Origin: DATESZ01 sp035283845
GTDB lineage: Bacteria > Desulfobacterota > Syntrophia > Syntrophales > JACQWR01
Direction of reading: 5' to 3'
Assembly: GCA_035283845.1 (NCBI GenBank)
Contig: DATESZ010000214.1
Span: 1 to 12,339 of the forward strand
Length of the DNA: 12,339 bases
The notes under the pieces are model-generated. The model saw only the letters and a program-made list of their open reading frames with translations. It was not told where the DNA came from and did no database searches. A program made the translations under genes and the position numbers. Every line of letters begins with the position of its first letter. Position 1 is the stretch's first letter. Below, piece by piece: positions 6,576-12,339 of this stretch.

Positions 6576-8954
6576 CTATGCCGCGTTAAGCACGGCTCTT
6601 TTTACCAGCGTCCTGAGCACCTGCGCCTTGTAGCCATTCTTGTCCAAGAGAATGGTTCCTTTAACGGCAAGCTCAGCGGCCGCGGCAGCAAGATCCTCGC
6701 TGACCTTCTTGCCTTCAAGGTACTCCTCAACCGCCCTGGCTCTAAATGGCACCGGCGCCACCGCACCTAAAACGACCCGGGCATTCCTGATCTTGTCATT
6801 GTTTATTCCATAGGCGGAAGCCACGCTCACGATCGCAAAGTCGATTGCGTCCCTGACCCGGAACTTTTCGTATGCCGACCTGCCCCCCTTTCCCTGGACC
6901 GGCACCATGATCTCCGTAACCAGTTCGTCAGCGTCAAGCAGCTCCGTTATAACCGGCGTTGACGTGAAGAACTCCTCTGCGGATAGGGTTCTCTTTGTTG
7001 TCTTTATGGTTGCATCAAGCGCCAAGAGCACCGTGCCGATATCCGACGGGTTCACTGCTATACACCCGCAGTTCATGCACCGATTAGCCTCAGCCAGCAC
7101 TTCGTCCCATTTCAGACCAAAAGTATCCTCGGCTTCTACACTGCGCTCGACCACCGGACGTTCGGGCAGCTTTGCCATCGTGATATTCAATACACCTTGA
7201 GGGTCAAATTCCAGGAATCCACCGGCTTTACAATGTGCGCCATCAAGCGGCGCCTCTCTTACCCCCAGGTATTCATTCATGGCCGCTGCCGCCTTTCGTC
7301 CGGTTTTCATGACATGCACCACTGTCGCCGGTCCGCTCGTCACTTCGCCGCCGGCAAACAAACCAGGCGTGCTTGTCATCTGGCTCTCCGAGTCCACCGC
7401 AATTAATCCCCGGTTGATTTCCAGCTCAAGCTCCTTGCCCAGAAATGAGAGGTCCGTGCGCTGACCTACAGCAATTAGAATCGAATCCCCTGATACTGTC
7501 TTTTTGACAGTCTGGTCGTACACGTGCACGAATTTTCCATTTTCTTCGTCAAAAACGGACGAGCATTGGACCAAATCCAGCCCTTTCACCTTGCCGTTAT
7601 CCCGCAGTACCTTGACAGGCGCCCACTGCGTGAGAATAACGATGCCTTCTTCACAAGCCCGGTTGAGTTCCTCAGCGCTGACCGACAACTGCTCCTTCGT
7701 CCTTCGAGAAACTATAGTCACATTGGCCGCTCCCAGACGCCGGGCGGTAATTGCCACGTCCACAGCCGCGTTCCCGCCCCCGACAACCAGCACGTTCTTG
7801 CCCGGCTTGTCTTTCATCCATTGCTTTACCTCAATCAGGAACTCAAGACCGAAGGTAGTAAGTTCCTCGCCATCGATACCGATGATCTGGCGTTTCCAGG
7901 CGCCGGTGTCGAAAAAGATGCTGTCATACTGCCTCGCGAGATCTTCTGTTGTGACGTCCCCGCCGACTTCAGTCTTGAGCCGGAACTGTACCCCGATCTT
8001 CTCGAAAGCAGTCACGATATGCCCGACATACTCCTTGGGCAATCGATAGGCAGGAATCGCATAAGTAAGCAATCCCCCAGCCTCCTCCATCTTTTCATAA
8101 ATCGTGACGGCGTGTCCAGCCTGACGCAGATAGTACGCTGCGGTCAGCCCGCCAGGACCAGAGCCGACAATCGCCACGCGCTTACCGCTCTCCTGCGCCG
8201 GAGCTTTGAAAAACTCGTCGGTATGATCCATAATATAGTCCCCCACAAAGCGCTCTGCTGCGTTGATTGCCACGTTCTCGTCGCATTTGTTACGGCTGCA
8301 ACCATCCTGGCAAAAGTATGCGCACACGCGCGCAGTAATCGCAGGCATGGGATTGACCTGCATGATGATGCGCGCCGCGCCCGCGATATCGCCGGCGCGC
8401 AGTCTGTTCATGTATCCGGGGATGTCTGTATCGTTAGGACAGCGAGCCACGCAAGGGGGATCACAGACCTTCATGCCTCCGAATATCGAGCTATAGCGGT
8501 TCTCACCCCTCACGGCGTAGCAAAGCTCCCCCCCCTTCCGAAGGCATTGGATCGCGCCGCCCACCTCATCAGGGTAGCGATAGTACCAGCAGCGTACGTC
8601 CTGGCAGATATTACCGCCGATGGTGGCAAGATTACGGATCAGTGGAGATGCGACCGAATAGGCGGCCTGAGCCAACGACGGCAATTTCTCACGAATGGTC
8701 TCAGATTCGGCAATAGCCGTAAGTTTGGTCATAGCGCCAACTTTCATGCCTTGATGGTCCTGTTTGATGTAATCCAGGCCTTCTATTGTCTTGAGGTTGA
8801 CAACAGTCTTTGGATACTGCGGGAGAATTCGGTCCTTCAAAACTCCAAGCAGATCGGTGCCGCCTGCTATTGCCTTTGCTGTGCCCTGAGAAGAGCAAAG
8901 CAAACCAGCCGCCTCCTGGAGCGTATTGGCATTGATATGGTCGAAATATTTCAT
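6576..8954 (-). CDS. Molybdenum hydroxylase FAD subunit with an embedded GltD-like NAD(P)H oxidoreductase module
   Basis: The protein has 792 residues, against about 290-330 for ordinary FAD (medium) subunits. Residues 1-160 are the first half of a CoxM/HcrB-type FAD-binding domain, with Ala-Gly-Gly-Thr-Asp-Leu-Leu (30-36) and Thr-Ile-Gly-Gly-Asn-Ile (111-116). Residues 631-792 are its second half plus the CO_deh_flav_C domain. Between them lies an Fe-S domain (Cys164, 168, 172, 211, 215, 219, 224), an FAD Rossmann motif GSGPGG (264-269), an NAD(P)H Rossmann motif GGGNAA (392-397), and a closing Arg-Cys626-x2-Cys629-Gly. Cys122, 137 and 145 match the [4Fe-4S] loop of 4-hydroxybenzoyl-CoA reductase beta; Cys631 would be the fourth ligand. 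It probably moves electrons between the Mo/[2Fe-2S] subunits and NAD(P)H, perhaps also ferredoxin. The start at 8954 has AAGGAGGAAT just upstream. A longer in-frame reading back to 9140 only overlaps the neighbouring gene. It ends the minus-strand operon, 16 bp after the large subunit. Confidence 0.9.
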   Translation of the reverse strand: MKYFDHINANTLQEAAGLLCSSQGTAKAIAGGTDLLGVLKDRILPQYPKTVVNLKTIEGLDYIKQDHQGMKVGAMTKLTAIAESETIREKLPSLAQAAYSVASPLIRNLATIGGNICQDVRCWYYRYPDEVGGAIQCLRKGGELCYAVRGENRYSSIFGGMKVCDPPCVARCPNDTDIPGYMNRLRAGDIAGAARIIMQVNPMPAITARVCAYFCQDGCSRNKCDENVAINAAERFVGDYIMDHTDEFFKAPAQESGKRVAIVGSGPGGLTAAYYLRQAGHAVTIYEKMEEAGGLLTYAIPAYRLPKEYVGHIVTAFEKIGVQFRLKTEVGGDVTTEDLARQYDSIFFDTGAWKRQIIGIDGEELTTFGLEFLIEVKQWMKDKPGKNVLVVGGGNAAVDVAITARRLGAANVTIVSRRTKEQLSVSAEELNRACEEGIVILTQWAPVKVLRDNGKVKGLDLVQCSSVFDEENGKFVHVYDQTVKKTVSGDSILIAVGQRTDLSFLGKELELEINRGLIAVDSESQMTSTPGLFAGGEVTSGPATVVHVMKTGRKAAAAMNEYLGVREAPLDGAHCKAGGFLEFDPQGVLNITMAKLPERPVVERSVEAEDTFGLKWDEVLAEANRCMNCGCIAVNPSDIGTVLLALDATIKTTKRTLSAEEFFTSTPVITELLDADELVTEIMVPVQGKGGRSAYEKFRVRDAIDFAIVSVASAYGINNDKIRNARVVLGAVAPVPFRARAVEEYLEGKKVSEDLAAAAAELAVKGTILLDKNGYKAQVLRTLVKRAVLNAA
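7065..8474 (-). other. Inserted GltD/NfnL-like module inside the FAD subunit gene
   Basis: This marks residues 161-630 of the FAD subunit. The order is that of glutamate synthase small subunit relatives: a Cys-rich helical domain with Pro-Cys-x3-Cys-Pro then Asp-Ile-Pro-Gly-Tyr, Arg-Val-Cys-x3-Cys-x3-Cys, the GSGPGG FAD site, the GGGNAA nucleotide site with Ser-Arg-Arg at its end, and Phe-Ala-Gly-Gly-Glu near residue 537. The family normally has Gly-Asp at that last FAD-contact motif; here it is Gly-Glu. The module closes with Glu-Ala-x-Arg-Cys-x2-Cys-Gly, as in GltD relatives that carry this motif at their C-terminus. Both ends of the module fall in one loop of the host domain. Boundaries are accurate to a few residues. 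Confidence 0.85.
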
Positions 8955-8970
8955 CTTTTTATTCCTCCTT

Positions 8971-11238
8971 TTATGACTTTCCCAGTGCCTTGAGAATGAC
9001 GGCGGGTGTGGCAGGATATTCCATGATGTCAACGCCGACGGCATTAGAAATCGCCATGAGAATCGCGCTGGGTGCGGGCGATCCTGAGATCTCGCCGCAA
9101 CCGATGGCCTTGAAACGGTGGGTGTCGAACTGCGACTCAAGCATTACGGTGTCGAATGTGGGGAAATCATTGAACGGGCGCCACTTGTAATCGATCATAT
9201 TGCCGCTTAGAATCCTGCCCGTCGTAGGATCGAGTACGCTCTCCTCATAGAGTGCCGAATCAGCCTGCGCAGACCCAATCGCACCGTGAAACTGCATTTT
9301 TAAATTAATGGGATCGATGATTTGTCCCGCATCAGTACCCTCAGTTATGTGTAGTATTTTTGCTTGCCCGGTCTCCAGGTCAACCTCCACTTCAACAAAG
9401 AAGATCATAAAATTCGGCATACTGTAGTCAGCAAAATAGTGGCCCATACCGGTAATGGTACTCATCGGTCCCATCACGGCAACCCAGGGCATCTGTTTTT
9501 CCGGTTCTTTTTTGACAAATATCATGCCGTCTTTCGTATCCAGTTCTTCTGGCTTTACTTGCAGTATCGGGGCAGCATGCTGGAGCAATTGCCTTACAGC
9601 ATCCTCTGCGGCCATCGTGCAGGAAGATGCAATCGCGCGTGATCCCCGGGAGCCGACGACTCCAAAATCGAAGGGATTCACCAGGGTGTCGCTGGGCGTA
9701 ATGCGGACTCTTTCCAGCGGCAGTTGCACTATTTCCGCCACCATCTTGCAGAGACTGTTTCTTTGCCCCATCCCGGATTCACCGACACAGCAGTGCAACA
9801 CAGCATTCCCGAACGGATCAAGCTTGCAATATGCCTCTGACTCACTCTCGCCGGCATCGGAATTGCCATGCACTCCGACGCCTACCCCGATTGCTTTCGT
9901 GCCTTTGATGATTGTAGGCCTGTTCCAGCCTTTCCACTTTTCGCTCCACCGGAACTTCTTGGCGGTCTCGTCTATGGCCCTGACATAGTCCACTTCTCTG
10001 CATACCCACCAGCTTCCATCTCTCCAAAAGTAGCCGTCGCCCGGCTGCGCAAAATTCTTTCTAAAGCACACCACCGGATCAAGGTTGCCCTTCTTCATGG
10101 CAAGTCCCCAAAGGGGGATCAAAGCACTCTTCAGTTCCAGCCCGCCAAATCCCCTGCAGATGCCCGAGGGGCTTCGATTGGTAACAACAAGTTTTGAATC
10201 CAGATCCCAGTTTTGACACTTGGCCAGCATCAACTGTGCCTCTCCCAAGCCGACTGCAATTTGACCTTGTCCGAGGTCGGACGAGGCGCCTGTACCAACA
10301 AGCCATGTGCCCTGAATCGCACTTACGGTTCCGTCCTTTTTTACTCCTATCTTGGCGTGAATTATGCCGGAAAGCCTAATCTCGTAAGCCAGCAACTGCT
10401 CCGCCTTACTCAAGGAATAATTGACCGGCTGGTTTGCTGCCTTGGCCAGCGCAGCGGCGTAGAAGACCGGCATGGGGATGGTCGCCTTGTTGCCGTAACT
10501 GCCTCCGACATTGAATCCGATGCAGCGAATATTTGTGTCACCCATTCTCGTTTGCATCATCAATTTTAGTATGGTCGGGCACTGTGTCGTCGCCCACAGG
10601 GTCACGTCCGTAGGGGTGTCCCACTTGGCAATGACTCCGGGTGTTTCGTGAGGCAAAGGACTGGGGCATTTTTCATAGCCGAAAGTTCCTTCAGCTATAA
10701 AGTCAGACTCTTTAAAGCCCTGTTCGATGTCTCCTCTCTGAACTTTCTTGAACGGTATCGGGCCGAAAAAATGACAACCGGCGGGGTACTCATTTCCAGG
10801 GAATTGATCATAGATCTGCGGTGCGCCGGGCAGTAGGGCTTCATCCATATTATAGACGGGCCGCAGCACTTCATATTCAACCTTGATCAATTTCAGCGCC
10901 TCCTCTGCAATCTCCGGCGTGGCCGCTGCAACCAGCGCCACACCGTCCCCCACAAAACGCACCTTACTGTCCAGGACGCGTCTGTGATTCGGCAAGCCCG
11001 CGAGCCAGTCGGACGGAACATCCTTATAGGTCAGGACTGCCCTGACGCCCTGCAACTGCTTAGCCTTGCTTACGTCAATGTGCGAGATCCGGGCATGAGG
11101 ATGAGGACTTCTCAGTGCCTTACCGTGGAGCATCCCCGAGAGCTTAAAGTCCTCGAGAAACGTCGCCTTGCCGGTTACGATATCCACCGCATCTTTGCGC
11201 GGTATGTTTTTTCCAATATATCTGTACTCATTGACCAT
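8971..11238 (-). CDS. Xanthine dehydrogenase family, molybdopterin-binding (large) subunit C, divergent
   Basis: The protein has 755 residues and is the catalytic subunit of the minus-strand operon. It keeps the hammerhead domain (Gly-Lys-Ala-Leu-Arg-Ser-Pro-His-Pro-His near 40-48; Phe-Val-Gly-Asp-Gly near 95-99), Thr-Thr-Gln219-x-Pro for the apical oxygen, GGSYGNK (245-251; the Asn form is also seen in CO dehydrogenase large subunits), Cys-Arg-Gly-Phe-Gly (361-365), Gly-Ser-Arg-Gly-Ser-Arg, and the presumed catalytic Glu716 in Gly-Cys-Gly-Glu. The usual Gly-Gln-Gly motif reads Gly-Met-Gly (489-491). It is only distantly similar to subunits A and B, so it belongs to another branch. The start at 11238 has AGGAGGT eight bases upstream; the frame is open further back to 11415 but that overlaps the small subunit gene. 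It begins 5 bp after the small subunit stop and ends 16 bp before the FAD subunit. The substrate is not evident. Confidence 0.9.
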   Translation of the reverse strand: MVNEYRYIGKNIPRKDAVDIVTGKATFLEDFKLSGMLHGKALRSPHPHARISHIDVSKAKQLQGVRAVLTYKDVPSDWLAGLPNHRRVLDSKVRFVGDGVALVAAATPEIAEEALKLIKVEYEVLRPVYNMDEALLPGAPQIYDQFPGNEYPAGCHFFGPIPFKKVQRGDIEQGFKESDFIAEGTFGYEKCPSPLPHETPGVIAKWDTPTDVTLWATTQCPTILKLMMQTRMGDTNIRCIGFNVGGSYGNKATIPMPVFYAAALAKAANQPVNYSLSKAEQLLAYEIRLSGIIHAKIGVKKDGTVSAIQGTWLVGTGASSDLGQGQIAVGLGEAQLMLAKCQNWDLDSKLVVTNRSPSGICRGFGGLELKSALIPLWGLAMKKGNLDPVVCFRKNFAQPGDGYFWRDGSWWVCREVDYVRAIDETAKKFRWSEKWKGWNRPTIIKGTKAIGVGVGVHGNSDAGESESEAYCKLDPFGNAVLHCCVGESGMGQRNSLCKMVAEIVQLPLERVRITPSDTLVNPFDFGVVGSRGSRAIASSCTMAAEDAVRQLLQHAAPILQVKPEELDTKDGMIFVKKEPEKQMPWVAVMGPMSTITGMGHYFADYSMPNFMIFFVEVEVDLETGQAKILHITEGTDAGQIIDPINLKMQFHGAIGSAQADSALYEESVLDPTTGRILSGNMIDYKWRPFNDFPTFDTVMLESQFDTHRFKAIGCGEISGSPAPSAILMAISNAVGVDIMEYPATPAVILKALGKS

Positions 11239-11243
11239 GGCCG

Positions 11244-11741
11244 CTACCTCCTGTTCTCTGCAACTTGCTTGACTGCTTCGATGACCTGATAATGACTGAT
11301 ACACCGGCAGAAGTTCCCGGCCAGGGCTTCTTTTATCGCTGCCTCGTCTGGCGTGGGATTCTTTTCCAGCAAGGCCTTTGATGCCATGATGATTCCGGGT
11401 GTACAGTAGCCGCACTGGAAGGCCGTGTTGTCGATAAATGACTGCTGCAGCGGGTCCAATTCTCGCGTCTCTGGATTTTGCAACCCCTCTATGGTCCTGA
11501 TGTTTTTTCCATCACATTCCACTGTCAGCACCATGCATGAGGGGACTGCCTGCCCATCCAGGATGACCGTACAGCATCCGCAAGCCCCGTGGTCACATGA
11601 CACTTTAGTGCCAGTGAGTTCCAAAGTATCCCGCAAGGTTTGCACAAGCGTTTCAGAGGGAGCGACCTCCCCGGGATTGATCCCGATCGACAAGTCGTAA
11701 AGACTGCCGTTTATAGTAAGACGAACCTTATCCTGTTTCAT
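11244..11741 (-). CDS. Molybdenum hydroxylase small subunit, two [2Fe-2S] clusters
   Basis: The protein has 165 residues, the usual size of CoxS/HcrC-type small subunits. The N-terminal plant-ferredoxin-like domain has Cys49-x4-Cys54-x2-Cys57-x11-Cys69. The C-terminal helical domain has Gln-Cys110-Gly-Tyr-Cys113-Thr-Pro-Gly and Phe-Cys145-Arg-Cys147. Together these bind two [2Fe-2S] clusters that pass electrons between the Mo site and the FAD subunit. Two details are unusual: the Cys-Gly-Ala-Cys motif reads Cys-Gly-Cys-Cys, adding Cys56, and Cys-Arg-Cys-Thr-Gly-Tyr reads Cys-Arg-Cys-Ile-Ser-His-Tyr. The start is supported by GGGAGGT a few bases upstream. It is the first gene of the minus-strand operon, followed after 5 bp by large subunit C. 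Confidence 0.93.
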   Translation of the reverse strand: MKQDKVRLTINGSLYDLSIGINPGEVAPSETLVQTLRDTLELTGTKVSCDHGACGCCTVILDGQAVPSCMVLTVECDGKNIRTIEGLQNPETRELDPLQQSFIDNTAFQCGYCTPGIIMASKALLEKNPTPDEAAIKEALAGNFCRCISHYQVIEAVKQVAENRR

Positions 11742-12215
11742 GAAACTACCTCCCTATTCATCCTGTTTGTTTTGCCATACTTTGCGACACTTGCCTTCTA
11801 CACATGCCCAATCGTAATAGTAATAATAGTGCCTAAATCATTAGATATATCGCTAAATTATGGTATATCAATGGCTATCGAATTACCGGAAAACGTGCAA
11901 GAGATGAATACATCCAATCATAACGCATCAAGAAAAAGAGGTGTGAAGAAGAAATCTGGTCGAAAAACACTTAACTATGCCTTTTTAAGTCTCGCCAAAT
12001 CACTAATATCTGCATCGCAAAGGACAATCGACGGCTCCCGGCTCCATTTTCCAATACTCCTGCTTCACACCCCCACGCACCAACACAATATCTTGCGGCA
12101 GAAAAATGTTGACATACAAAGGAAACTTCCCTGTATTTTGCCTGTTAAAAAGCAATATCTTATCAAAATCAAATCAAACTGAAAGAACGATGACTGACCA
12201 GTTTGATCTTATTGT
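11742..12215. other. AT-rich intergenic region without a convincing gene
   Basis: This 474-bp gap lies between two [2Fe-2S] subunit genes on the minus strand. It holds the possible promoter above, a 6-base inverted repeat (ACTTAA 11969-11974, TTAAGT 11985-11990), and a 9-base inverted repeat far apart (GGTGTGAAG 11940-11948, CTTCACACC 12063-12071). A minus-strand frame at 12003-12173 codes for 56 residues without a stop but has no ATG and no clear ribosome site; I do not recognise its product. A plus-strand open frame crosses the region but has no ribosome site and runs antisense into the small subunit gene. Confidence 0.5.
11844..11871 (-). promoter_or_regulatory. Possible sigma-70-type promoter of the minus-strand operon
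   Basis: On the minus strand, TTGATA (11866-11871) and TATATC (11844-11849) lie 16 bases apart, about 100 bases before the small subunit start. The -35 box is one base off consensus; the -10 box is weaker. An imperfect inverted repeat from 11862 to 11887 (GGTA...TACC ends) overlaps the -35 box and could be an operator. AT-rich DNA gives such matches by chance, so support is weak. Confidence 0.3.
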
Positions 12216-12339
12216 TCATCCCTTCGTTGCAAGGATGGCCTCGACGATCTTCACGTATCCAGTGCACCTGCAGAGATTCCCGGAGATGGCCCTTCTCGCG
12301 TCCAGTTCGCTCGGGTTAGGATTTTCATCCAGCAAGGAC
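12216..12339 (-). CDS. Second molybdenum hydroxylase [2Fe-2S] small subunit, C-terminal end (partial)
   Basis: The frame enters from the right edge and stops at a TGA at 12216-12218, giving 40 complete codons after one leftover base. The end shows Gly-Asn-Leu-Cys-Arg-Cys-Thr-Gly-Tyr followed by Ile-Val-Glu-Ala-Ile, the standard last part of the second [2Fe-2S] domain. Its motif is canonical, unlike the small subunit at 11244-11741, so the two are separate paralogues. It may be the last gene of another molybdenum hydroxylase operon to the right. It could supply clusters to subunits A and B, but nothing in the window shows that. Confidence 0.88.
   Translation of the reverse strand, partial: SLLDENPNPSELDARRAISGNLCRCTGYVKIVEAILATKG

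Noticed and set aside
6513..6770. Plus-strand open frame after subunit B
   Set aside because: Most of it is antisense to the FAD subunit C-terminus, and there is no ribosome site or motif.
7524..8993. Long plus-strand open frame (489 codons) opposite the FAD subunit gene
   Set aside because: It is the antisense of a gene with clear domains, has no recognisable motif, and results from codon bias on the other strand.
8955..9140. N-terminal extension of the FAD subunit frame
   Set aside because: It overlaps the end of large subunit C, lacks similarity to FAD subunits, and a strong ribosome site precedes the ATG at 8954.
11239..11415. N-terminal extension of large subunit C
   Set aside because: It overlaps the small subunit gene. 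AGGAGGT and family homology support the start at 11238.
12109..12137. TTGACA with TGTATT 17 bases downstream on the plus strand
   Set aside because: It looks like a promoter but would read antisense into no gene that I can support.
11640..12182. Plus-strand open frame of 180 codons crossing the intergenic gap
   Set aside because: It starts antisense inside the small subunit gene, has no ribosome site, and its product shows no recognisable features.

Overview
The window looks like a piece of the genome of an anaerobic, diderm (Gram-negative) bacterium, plausibly a Desulfobacterota-type aromatic or steroid degrader. This is inferred from an outer-membrane barrel end, a secreted DUF1329 protein and a set of molybdenum hydroxylase (xanthine dehydrogenase family) subunits. 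The FAD subunit has the extra cysteine-rich loop known from 4-hydroxybenzoyl-CoA reductase. No taxonomic marker, tRNA, rRNA or CRISPR array is visible.

Layout. Positions 1-137 hold the last codons of an outer-membrane beta-barrel protein. A DUF1329 protein with a signal peptide follows at 253-1536. Positions 1554-1860 hold a broken IS3-family transposase end on the minus strand. Two tandem, translationally coupled large (Mo-cofactor) subunits lie on the plus strand at 1915-4191 and 4193-6478. They converge on a minus-strand operon read from right to left: a [2Fe-2S] subunit (11244-11741), a third and divergent large subunit (8971-11238), and a large FAD subunit (6576-8954). A 474-bp AT-rich gap follows. 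The C-terminal end of a second [2Fe-2S] subunit runs off the right edge, on the minus strand.

How the genes may work together. A molybdenum hydroxylase needs a Mo-cofactor subunit, a 2x[2Fe-2S] subunit and usually an FAD subunit. The minus-strand operon encodes one complete set. The plus-strand pair has no electron-transfer partners of its own in the window, so it may borrow those of the neighbouring operon or use others outside.

The most striking feature is the FAD subunit. A complete GltD/NfnL-like module (Fe-S domain, FAD domain, NAD(P)H domain; about 470 residues) sits inside the loop that in 4-hydroxybenzoyl-CoA reductase beta subunits carries a [4Fe-4S] cluster. Three cluster cysteines lie before the insert and the presumed fourth lies just after it. 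This looks like an NAD(P)H-coupled, possibly electron-bifurcating or confurcating, molybdenum hydroxylase. The coupling is inference; the architecture is visible in the sequence.
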